Assembly (NCBI RefSeq): GCF_964019385.1
Contig: NC_088655.1
Span: forward strand, 5,925,837-5,989,836
Direction of reading: 5' to 3'
From: Sycon ciliatum
Taxonomy: Eukaryota > Porifera > Calcarea > Leucosolenida > Sycettidae
Length of the DNA stretch: 64,000 bases
Each line of letters opens with the position of its first letter. Positions within the stretch are counted from its first letter, which is position 1. Below the pieces are notes generated by a model, which worked only from the letters and a program-made list of their open reading frames with translations, made no database searches and was not told where the DNA came from. Shown here one piece after another: positions 38,901-51,000 of the stretch. The translations under genes were made by a program, and so were the position numbers.

Positions 38901-41477
38901 CTGCCTCGCTGACAATGTGAGAGATCAGCTGCTGTGCATAAGTAAGAGAGCACTTAGATGCATATTTGAGCATGACACATTCACGCGGACATCATACTTG
39001 CTTGAGCGATACCACATAATTAGCTTAGACAAAAGATATCATACTAAGTCCATATTCTTCGTGTTCCGTTGCATCCACAATATCTGCAGTTCACTCCTCT
39101 CTGACATGTTCTCCCTTCGCCGTGACTGCGCTCACACAGACAGAGTAACCCGCGGCCAAGTCAATTATTCCCTTTCCTTACCCATTGTGCAAGCTCAAGC
39201 TGGATACAGATCTATTTCATTCCTTGGTGCTGACCGCTTTAATGCGCTTCCCGAATCCCTTCGCACAAATCATATCCCCAATTCATTTCGCCAGGAACTT
39301 AACAATTTCATTCATCTTGGGCACCCTGTAAGAAGACCTTAGGGTCTGTTGGGAATGCACAATTAAAATAATAAAATACAAAACAAAACAAAAACAAAGT
39401 GAAAACCGCTGGCGTTGTCCGGCCATAAACACCATTATTGGCATTAATCCAACGCCTCCGTTGCTCCTCATCTCTGCAGCTCATACCAATACTGGCAATA
39501 GGTCTGGCACGTCAAAAAACTTAAATACTTGGAGCTACAAGCTACATTTTCAGAGACAGGGAATTGCAAATGGCAAGAAACCCAGCTTCCCTTCACCTTT
39601 GGCATCACGAGCAATGACCATTTATCAGTCAGCAATGTTTTACTAGAGCAAAGCTAAAGGCGCTGGCGGGAACAGAAACAGCAACGTTTCTTTCTCAGCA
39701 AAAAAACAAATAAAAAGGAAAGGAACAAAAGGGGATCAACACCAGGGATTTGCCCATACCCGGTACCCAGCTGTGTACTCCTGGAAAGGCTCTCCCACAG
39801 ATTCGAGCACAAAGGCCACGGCCAAGTGTCCCACTGAGGTGCGGTCGCTTGCCCGGACCGCTGGGACGCGGACACCTATGAAAAGCAGCCTGTGACGTTT
39901 ATTTTTTATGACAGAAAATCCGCAAATAAAGTTGGGCTTGTCCCTTTAGCTTTTCGCTTCAGGTAAAGTCATTATTATCTGTTATACTGAGTATTTCAAG
40001 TATCCCGTTGCTATGGAGAGTATCGTGGCAATTGAGGTCATTCTCTGATGTTATGTACATAATAATTGTTTAAAAGGATGAAGTTTCGTTTTCAATCCGT
40101 GCATATGGTTAAAAGTCGTTTGTACTTTCAATACGTTTCACAACGCTATCACCAACTCATTTTTTCGATGTCCACCATCCTAGTGTTGAAAGTAGCAAGA
40201 ATCTTCATTGAATCATTTCCTGCCTGTGTTTAAATTCAGGCAAGTACATGTGTGCAGTGCATGCCGCTTGCCGAAAGAACCATATAACATGTGGACAAGC
40301 TGATCTTCTCATTTACATTGTCCGACTTATAAAAAAAGCCATCCCCACAAAATGTTCTCCTCACATACTTTACTGTCCAACTGATGAACACTGCCAACTA
40401 TGGAGCATTATCATCTTCACAGCTGTTTAGGAAAATTTGCCTTCAAAACTTATATCCAGTAATTGTTATAATTTACTAAGAAAATGGTGGACATCACGCA
40501 ACTGCATTAAAAAGGAAAGGGGGTTTATCAACTGACAACCGCTCTATTCAGTTGCTATTTACAGTGAGTGGCCCGAAACATCAAAATATTTTGACGTCAC
40601 TGATAAAGAATTTTCATCCAGCGCACGTGTGAGTAGCAACTGCATTGAACGATTGTCAGTTGACAAACCCCCTATTCTGTAATTGTTGTTCTTGTGTGTG
40701 TTATATACACGCAGACTTACCTTCAGCTGGAGGAATTTTATTCCGAAGGCCAAGTGGACGCTAACACGCTAGTTGTTCTAGTTAGCGGGGAACAACTTGT
40801 TGGGAAGTCCACACTGATCAAGACATTGAGAAAAGAAGAACACAATGGCACATCAAACGACTCGAAACGAACCCGAGGCATCCAGATATCCAACTTCACT
40901 GATGAGCGTGGTCAGCATTTGCGTATCAAAGATCTCGCTGGGCAGGATGCGTTTTCAGCGACACACGACATTTTCTGCCTATCCACATCAGTACCAAGCC
41001 TCGGTCTTGCTGTTGTTAATAGTAAATGGGACGCGAAACTGATGACAACAAGCATAACTACCACAGCTGGTCGGTTTTTGAGCCGGATGCCACCATCGGT
41101 AACATCAGGTCAGTGCGATACTTTATCAAATGCGTTTTTGTTAATTTTTGTTTGTGTCTGTTGATCCGTATGTCGGCATGTACTGTAGCAGACATGAAAA
41201 TTCAGTTGATTGACCGGGGCCGGCACCCTCAGCGCCTACAGAACACTGCGTGCAGTGCACAGTCATGTTGATCCGATGTGACCAGCGCGCTGCAGCGCAT
41301 AATGCATGTGTTTACCGCTTGTCCACGGCTGCATGGCGAGTGCCCTGGGGCCGCAAGATGTGTGACCGGTTTTCCATGTCCACGACAGTACATGCATGAA
41401 TGAATGATTAGGGCAAGTGTTTGATTGTGTACACTGGTGCAGGGAGGGCACTGTGTGTGTGTGTGTGCATGCAGGTA

Positions 41478-41513
<36 letters not shown>

Positions 41514-41918
41514 ATATGGTGCAGTGGTATGTGCAGCGATTTCCAATCGATAGGTTGCGGGTTCGATTCCCGACAATTATGGTCAAACGTTATTCTTCTC
41601 TTTCTCAGACTCTTCCTGACCTTTCTTTCTTTCTCCTGGGTGGTTACCAACAGCCAGTGTATGCTGGAGTATGTGGTGTGGTGTGTGTGTAGAAAAAAGA
41701 AAAAAAAAGAAAAAAAATGGACAAATGAAAAATAGGGATTCACTGGCCAGAAAAAGTCACTTCAAACAGCTGTGTGGTGGATACCAGGCTAAAATAGTGG
41801 CGGTCAATTCATCAGCTTTGCAAGCTGTTGAATGGTGTTATCCCAGCACAAGAAAGTTGCTATGTCTAACATAGCTGTTCGCTATCATCGCTCCCGCGAT
41901 GGGCATGTCTGAGGTCTG

Positions 41919-41966
<48 letters not shown>

Positions 41967-41975
41967 GTGTGTGTG

Positions 41976-42014
<39 letters not shown>

Positions 42015-45000
42015 GTGTGCGTGTGTGTGCATGTGTGCGTATGTGTGCTCATGTGTGTTTTATTTATAGTGGTGTGCACGGGTAGTCGGATACCCATGCA
42101 ACCTGTGAGGACCTCGGGTAGACGGGTACAGAATAGTACCTGAAAACCTGAAGTCACTGATGACATCATGTATAGTGCACATGTACAAATTCATGTAGTA
42201 CTCCCCATTTCTATCTAGTGTGTAAGGGAAGGGTGCATTGTGGTGTCACCATGGAAACATTACCCAATAGGGTATCCGTGCAAACCGTGGAAAACTACCC
42301 AAACCCGATAGCTGAAGAAAAATCTACCTGACTCAGCCCTAGATATTCATCTCTCCGTGCATGGTAAAGGCCTGCAAAAAGTCCCTGGGTAGACACATTG
42401 GTGAAGGTCCAGAACATGTGCGTCAATTTGGGCCCGGGAGCATATGTGGTCCCGCCGACATTTTGGATGCGTGAAATCAGACTGTTTTTCACATGAACAG
42501 TTTTATTCACAAGTGCTGTACACTGTACTTGTTGTGAACCATCTGGTTCTCTCAAGTATCAGGAACGAACGACCACATGGCACGAGGACAACTATTTAAT
42601 CTTGACAGTATATTTCACTTCGATCAACTAATGGTAATGAATAACTAACACTAAAACCACCAGGTAGTTATAGCGTGAACATGACAGCGTACGAAGTAGT
42701 GGTTGCGACCTCGGCGATGATTTGTAAAAAAATGACAGCGTATACGAGAAAAGCATACACATACCACATACAACTGCAGCGCACACAGCAAACCGCACAT
42801 AGCGCCTGTAGCGTATACCACGTCGTAAACATCAGCAGTACGGCGGAGTTGGGATACAAATGCATTGAAACGAACACAATGTCACAAGCGAGAAGGCCTT
42901 TCACTCTTGAGAACTTGTGGTTTCGCAACAATACTAACGAATTGTTACTGCACATCAAGCTGAACATGCACTGCCCCATGTACTGGGTCTTTCCTTTTGC
43001 CCATGCGTGTTCACACGGAGGCAGTCTAGAAAATGAGATAAGAGTGTGGACACATTGCACATGGGCGCGTACACGGATAGTGGACATTATACAAATCTTC
43101 AAGTTTTTCCGAACTTTCCAGAGTTTGACTTTTCACGCTGTGTGTGTGTGCAGTGGTTAACAGTTTTACCACACAGAGCACTATGGTCTGTGCATACAGT
43201 TACGTACCACTACCAGTCTACTGGATAGCCGCACTATCATGCTACATGAATCACGTGGCACAAGTCCAAAGACTTGTCACTTGCACCTACATGCAGTCAG
43301 GGAAAGTGAGCTTTGTGTTTGAGAAAGAAATGAATTATGTTATTTTTGGGCATGGAATAGTCCCGGCTCATCTTTCCTGCAACAATGAGTCCACAACCGA
43401 CAAGTGTGAAAACAGCAAACAGCTTCTGGATCGAAAACGTTCAGATCCTTTATTGTTGAGACACTTGAATGGAAGAGCCATGCCTTTGGTTTAAATATTC
43501 TGCTCTCTTCTCCAATTGAGCAACGTCCGAAATGTCCATACAAAAATTGTCTATGCCCGATGGAGCCCAAGATTTTCGGAAACTTTCAGAGAACTCGCAT
43601 CTGTTTTCTCCATCTCCAGACTTTGCTCTCCAGAGATCTGATAATAGAATCAGCCTGGTCGGCATTAGCTGCTTCTTCTTTGTTTGTCGCAGAAACAGCA
43701 GCGCACACTTCTGACTGGCCTGTGCAGCCACTTCTCCAGTAGATTACCAAGGTTCTCAGCCCGAGACCGAACACATGGAGGTCAGGCATGGTTCCATCCT
43801 CACTAACGAGATATATCTTCGAGGCCGCTCATAACACCCTAGTACGTACTATCGGTCGCCAATTCATTTGAAGTAGCATTAGCACAATTGCTTTAAAACA
43901 CTCTTTTGACCATTTTTTAGCTGCATGCTATGATATTGCAGAGAGTGTGTTGCTTAAAATCACCTTTCCTCAAATCTCCTCACCACAAATTAGATTTTTT
44001 TGTTTGCGTTTCCCATCTCTTGTTGTTGCAAATACAGACCAGCCGTTCAATGTCATGATCATTGCGACCTTCCGCGACGAGATTAAGAGAGAGGATCATG
44101 GAAAACTTGCTGCAAAGCTTGCCACAAGCTATAGTAGTGTCAAGAAGGAGTTTGGTGATAAACTCCACTTTCGAGGACGCTTTGCTATCAATGCCACCGT
44201 CAATGACGCAGACTTCGATCGCCTGAGAGTAAAACTTTCTGAGGTCTGCAGAGATATCCTGAGCGTAAGTAAAACTGTAAACCAGATTTTAATTACTACT
44301 AGTGGAGAAACTAGGGGATAGTAAAGGGATCAGGAAAGATAAAGTGTGATAGAGAGAGGCAAAGATGCAAAGATGGAAAGATGGAGAGAAAGAGGGAGAA
44401 GGATAAAGAGATAGATAATGAGAACGAGAAAGAGAAAGAGAAAAAACAAGAGAGAAGAGACTGAGAGAAAGAGAGGCAGAAAGAGATGAAGAGAAAGATG
44501 GACAGAACGATGGAGAGAAAGAGTTAGGGAGACAGAGAGTGAGAGTGGGAGTTTAAGAGAGACGGAGATAGAACTGCAATGCACACCAGTGGAGTTCTTT
44601 CGAAAATCGGCACCAGAACACAACCCCAGCCAGGCCCAGACAACACCGAAGTGCGAAAATGAGAAACAGTTTAAAAGATGCGTTGCTCGAAGAAGCCAGC
44701 CAGCCACTGCATGCCGTACCAGCACGATGGTGCACGCCCGCACACAGCCAGAATCAATGCACGTGTGGTAGCAGCGCAGGGGAAAGCAAAATGGTTTGAC
44801 ATTCGGGTTGTCATTCAGCCGGCTCAAAGTCCCAATCTAAATTTCGACGACTTGGTATTCTTCCACAGCCTGCAGGCAGACTTGTCACTTGTGACAAAGG
44901 AAACCAGAAAGAAGCTTCTGCAAGCTGTGGAAACATGTTGGCATGAATACCCAGTTGCCAAGATGAGGAGCATTTGGCTGTGTCTGTGTGCCTCTTTCCA

Positions 45001-48000
45001 TCACGGCATTCTGGAGAGTGGCTGAGACAACAACTACCAGCGCCACTGTGGAGGTCGTCAAGCTCACAGTTCTGGCAAAGAACTTGGCGATCTCCATGAT
45101 TAATTAGTGTCTTGGCAACTTTTAAAGGCTGCGGAACAATAACGAGAGTCAGCGAGGATGCAGACTCAATGTCATCATGGAGTGAGTCCTCATCAGATTC
45201 AGAAGAAGAGTGAAGCTGGACTACTTTGAAACGAGCTGTGTGACATCTGTAAATAACTAATCTCTCATATGCTGCTGTGTTTTCCACTTTTCAAAGTGTG
45301 TTTGTAGCCATAAAATGCTTATGACTGAACTGTAAATATGCAATGAAGTTTTGCATGCGGAGGAAGTACGTCATTAGTGGATTGGGTTCGTTCTCAGTGA
45401 CGTATACATACGTCATTAACGATAAAAGGTTTAATCATGTTTGTGAACAGAGAGTACTTTACCCACTGTGTTGATATGCATGTTCAGAAATCTTGCAAGC
45501 AACCCAAAGTGCTCGGGCAGGCAGAGGAAATACTGGCACAACTGCATGACAACATCCAAGCGCCATTCTCAACAAGTCGGGAGTTTTCTCGACAGCTTTG
45601 TGCTGCTAGCCACGTAGAGTATGATGACAATGCAGACAGCATCAACACCGAACAAATCCGTCGATATCGCAAGATCCTCAATGCGTATGGGCTGGTATGT
45701 AAATACTCTGCAGATTGAGTAATTTCAATTTGCTTGCAGTAGATGTATTTCATGTTATGATGTATGTCATGTACGTCATGTACATCTCTAAGGGGTCGTT
45801 GCAAAAGTGTTTTATCGTCCCTGAAATGAACATCGCTCATTTCTTACTCGGACACCCTCCACTCCCTATGAAAGGAATGCAGCTTGCTATGCTGGATGAT
45901 GAAAATTGCATGCATGTATATGTAGTCATGTACATATGTATAGTATCGGTCGACTTGTGATTTTTCCAGATTTTTTGGAAACTGGCACCCTAACTTTTTG
46001 GTGTCTCCCGCACATAGTTGTAGATATCGTGAAAACAACAGTACATTCGGCATGGTGTGACCCGTGCAATTACTCCTTGCCACATTTGAGGGCAGAAAGA
46101 CCCAAGAACAGGGAAATAAAAATTCAGCCAGGTTTACAAAATTTGGAGAGGTATGCATGGCAAAGTATGTGGAGAAGCAGATCCCAAAAACATATTCTTG
46201 AAATTTAAAGTGGATTTTTGATCCTCAATTCGGCCCAAATCGAACTTTCAAAAGCCAGCGGGACAGTTTCCAATGAATGGACTGTAGTGTCGGTCGACTT
46301 GCGATTTTTGCCCCCTCCCCCCCCCCCCCCCCCACCCCCTCCAACGAACGATGCTCGTTTCAGGGTCGACAAAAAAAGACTTTTGCAACGACCCCTAAAG
46401 TGGATTTGTTCTTATCCGTTGGTTTGAGGGAAAGATGCAACCGGTTCCATTTGTTCCTTCTTTTTATCAAGCCCATATCTAGAACACTATGATGCCCATC
46501 CTGCCATAAGCTGTAGTTTATTATCTATTATTCAGTGGTAGACCAGCTATACACCGATACTAGTGGGTGTAAGGCTGCTGGAAACTTCAAGATGAAGTAA
46601 AAATTGTGGAACAGGTTTAGTGTGTTGCTGTGCACAATATGGCTAGCTGAGGCTTGACAGCAGGGGACATCACCTACAGATTGCTGGCTTTAGGCTGATA
46701 AAGAAATGATTGACAACGGGTGAATTGTGCTTTGCACCTTTGATGAATTGATCTTCAACAGCGAGTTTCTATGAGGATGTGCTGCATAGTCCTGCTTTGG
46801 CTGGCACCAGAGGGTTGCATTTGTGTCCATGAGAGGATACGGCACTTATTTCCGTGCAGCTCAAGCCAGGGCATCTGTACTCCTTTCCCTTACATCCATT
46901 TCTTTAAAACTTAGGATGGTTCATTTAACAGTTTCGCATTGTCTCTCAATGTGGGGTCAGGGGAAGTGTGCTGTCATGACGCTTCGATGATTGGCTGGTT
47001 GACTTGCTTTGTTTTATTTTATTTTGGAGGTTTTTGGCCTTTTTAATATCCATCTGTCTGCGCATGCGTGTGGAATGTGTGTGCATCCATGTTTGGGCAT
47101 GTATCGTGCGTCGGCTTACAACTATGTGTGTTGCCGTGTGTATGTATTTGCATATCGTGTTTTTGTTTCTAGATTGTTTCTTTCTCATCCCCTGAGCTGG
47201 ACGACATCATCGTTAACCGACCCAACTGGTTGCTCTCCACGGTCATTGGTCTCATTCTCGCACCACCTGGGCTTGACGATGAAGATATGCTGCACTTCAT
47301 AGATGGTGTTGCGAATGTCCAGGAAGTCCTTGGCAAGCTTAACAGCTGCGAGGGAGCAGAAGGTCAGGGCCCTCTGCTGCTGCAGATGGTGATACAACTA
47401 GGTGTGTTGCTGCAGGAGAAAGAAAGGATCCTGGCACCCAGCCGTCTTCCGACCGCTGACAACTGCCTCGGCTCACTGGCCAAGAAAGATTCATCATCTC
47501 AGTCGGCGTGCGCAGGAGTCTCTTTCACGACTCAGCACTGCTTCTCCACTGCTCTTGTTATCCGGCTACAGACAGAGCTGTACGCCTATTTCCACGAGCT
47601 TCACGGCATTCCTGCTGAGCTCTGGAAGAATCTGGTGGTAGTGGCTCCAGTCCATTCCCCAGCCCGTGGTTGCATCTCCGTCACGGACAGCCTGCGCCAA
47701 GCTGTCGCTGTTGTCCATGCGCCAGTTGAAGATACGCTAGATGGCTATTGTCTGCTGGCTCTGTTGCGCATGGTGTTTGATAGGCTGGCAGCACAGTATA
47801 GCCCGGGCACTAATTACTCCACGAGCATCCTCAGCTCCGCTTCCATTCGTCAGCACCTCCACGAGCCAAGTACCAAGTTTGATTTCGCTGTGTACGATGC
47901 AGAGCAAGTCAGATCATCTGTAGCAACACAGGGTCATCTCTCCACTAGCCACCTTTACGTCGATCGTGCCCCGCTTCTTCTCAAATGGCCAGTTAACCAT

Positions 48001-51000
48001 GCTTCACTGCTCTCTGCACAGTCCTTTGAGTCCGTCCGAGAAAGCCTTGGTGAGTCCGACCTGCCTGCACTGGCCACCTGCCTGGGCCTTACATCATCAT
48101 CTTCATCACGTGGGCACAGTAATCATCTACACGCTGCAGCAGCATTGGTCCACAGCTGGGCAGTTACCGACTACCATCACACCTCGACCAAGCTTCACCA
48201 GCTGCTAGTGAAATCACCGAACGCCCAGCGCTTTGCAAAGATCTGCAAGGTGCTACGGCAGCATGAAGAACTGGTGAGTGTGATCGCCTGTTGCATACCC
48301 CCTCTCTCTCTCTGTCTCTCTCAGTCTCCCTCAGTCTCTTCCTCTCTCTGTCTATCTCTTTCTCTCTCTCAGTGTCTCTGTCTCTCTGTGTCTCTCTGTC
48401 TCTCTCTGCCTCTCTCTCTTTCTCTCAGTCTCTCTGTACTTCACCCCCCCCCCCTCCCCCCTCTCTGCCTTTGTCTATCTGTTGATGTATGCAAGTTGTT
48501 CCACCATTTTACTCAACAAAACATCTGTCACCTTCCATTCACACATTGACAATTCACAATGCTTTCTCAGCCGTGTTATTCTTCTTTATTTGACTCTCAG
48601 TGGTGTGGATGATATTGACACTAACTGATGTTGATATCAGAGCCATGTTTGGTGCTTGTTTGTATCCTTGTTACTCTCCGCACTGCAGCTTGCCACCGAT
48701 TTCCCGGACATATTCCGGAAGCGTCGGGTGCAAGTCGTCGAGCCGGTCTCCGCCGAAGCTACTTCCTCCACTGTTCCACCAGACTTGTCAGTGTAACAGG
48801 TTTAATCAAACTTGAAAAGTAAGAGGCCTGGTTGAGCGTGCCTCGACCAGTTATATACAAATGTGATAGTATACATGTGGCAATGGCGCCAATGAAGGTG
48901 CTAATAGACAGGCGTAAGACGCATGAGGTGCGAGGGAGTGTAAAGTTATAGAGAACAGGGGAAAACTGTTACATCATCCCCCTCCTATGGAGAGGAAGGA
49001 GCTTATAACCCAAATGCTCAAGTGGAATAGAGTACAATAAGCGCAAACACGTGCGAGACGAAAAAAGGCTTTGCACTGAAGTAACACAATAAGATGACTG
49101 AAACTCCATGCAAATTAAAGTGTAATAAGCTCAACAAATGTGTAAGGTGAAACTAGAAGTTCAACTGCAAAACTCAGCGGGCAGAAGCCAAGGTTTTGTA
49201 CTTCTGAAGTGGAACAATGTCATTACCAGATTCATCCAACAAATAATGTTCAGGCTCCCAAGTGGCATCAGAGTAGCCTTGCCACTTGACTAGGTACTGA
49301 AGCTGATTCTGCCGGCGGCGGTGACTGAGAATGTTCTCCACCACATAGCGGGCATGACCATCAAGGTCCGTGATAGGCGGAGGCGTAGGCTGTCTCCTAT
49401 TAGGAATAGCGTTCTTCTCGTAGGCACGGAGTGCCGACACATTAAATACCGGGTGACAGCGGCTGGTATGAGGCAACTTGAGCTTGTAGGCATTCGGGCC
49501 GACCACATGGGTTATAGGAAAGGGGCCAAACCACTTGGGGCGTAATTTATGGGATGGTCGGTCCCGAGCTTCAGGAGTCAGGAGGAAATCCCGGTAGACC
49601 ATTACCAAATCTCCCACCTTCAGCTTTCCCTCGACCCTTGTCCGATCTGCATAGAAGGCCTGACGAGCTTGAGCTGCCACTAACGCATCTTGTGAGATCT
49701 TGACCGCGTCTTGTCTTGCTTGCAACCAATCAGCTGAATCTCTGCCTCCCTGAATAGGGTTGAGGAAGTCGGGTGGCGCTCTGGGATTTAGACCGTAATT
49801 TAAGAAGAACGGTGTGTTTCCTGTAGATGATTGAGTAGCGCTGTTGATAGAAAACTCACAGAGAGGTAGGAGCATATCCCAGTTATCTTGTTTATGATTT
49901 ACAAAAGCCCTCAGCACATCCTCTACTATTCTGTTTACTCGTTCAGTTAGGCCATCTGTCTGAGGGTGATTGGCAGTACTAAATGCTAGTTTCGTTCCTA
50001 AGCGATCAAACAATTCCTGAAAAAATGCTGCCGTAAATCTTGGATCACGATCACATACAATACTAGAACTCAAACCATGAAGTCGAAATACATGTTGAAT
50101 ATACAGATCAGCACTTCCTTTAGCGTCAATAGTAGAGGAAGTAGGTGCTAAATGTACACACTTTGTCAAGCGGTCTACAAATACATATATAGCATCATGA
50201 CCTGTATCGGTCCTAGGCAAACCCATGATAAAATCCATCGAGATATCCGCCCACGGCTGACTGGGCACTGGTAAATTCTGCAAGAGACCAGTTTTTAGCT
50301 GGCCGCCTTTAACTCGTTGGCAGACGTCACATGACTTGACAAACGCCTTTACATCCAGTCCCATTCTGGGCCAATAGAAATATCTAGCGAGTCTGAAATA
50401 GGTGCGATCTCGACCGGGATGCCCCGCAGTCACACAGTCATGGTATTCTTGAAGCAGGGCGAGTCGGAGTTTGCTACTCTTTGGAATACATAACCTGTTC
50501 TGTGGTGAAGATCTGAGATAAAGATAACCGGGTGTTTCATTTAGAAGGTAACGGTCGTGCAGATTGTCATGGCTTGAATTTTTCAGTCTCCTGATAATGG
50601 GAGCAAGATCCTTGTCGCACTTGTAACCGCTGACAATTAACTGCGCTAAGTCTGGATTAATCTCTAGGGTATGCTCTATGGCATTCAACTGAATGTTAGG
50701 AGGATAGGATGACCCGCCTATTTCAGAATCACTGAACAGATCTGGACGGCGTGAAAGCGGGTCGGCAATGTTTTTCTTTCCTGGTTTGTGAAAGACCGTA
50801 AAGTCATAGTCAGCTAAAAACTCTACCCATCTTGCCTCACGCTTGGTGAGAGTCGGTTTGGTTCGTAAATAGACAACACCCATATTATCAGTCATCAGGT
50901 CAAAGTGGCGGAATAGATAGATTCTCCAGCACTTTAATGCAAATACCACAGCCAACGTTTCCCTCTCGGCCGCAGTATAGTTGCGTTCTGCAGCTGACAG

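Larger units (their letters stand above)
30739..39396 (+). mobile_element. LINE E (CR1/L2-like), nearly full length, split by LINE F
   Basis: It is flanked by the 9-bp duplication AAGTGAAAA (30730-30738, 39397-39405) and ends in an A-rich tail (AAAACAAAACAAAAAC-like). It encodes ORF1 (30813-31745), an APE endonuclease (31884-32615), RT (32542-34143) and, beyond LINE F, the RT C-terminus (38640-39342). ORF1 has one nonsense codon, ORF2 at least one frameshift, so it is inactive. Its target was repeat X'. Confidence 0.9.

Noticed and set aside
41026-41271. Alternative reading frame at the end of the Roc exon
   Set aside because: Only the main frame gives the phase-1 end that joins the exon at 44038 with an in-frame Asp.
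44678-45025. Transposase-like segment as an exon of the ROCO gene
   Set aside because: It matches a DDE transposase C-terminus, has no splice borders, and the flanking exons already join in phase 0.
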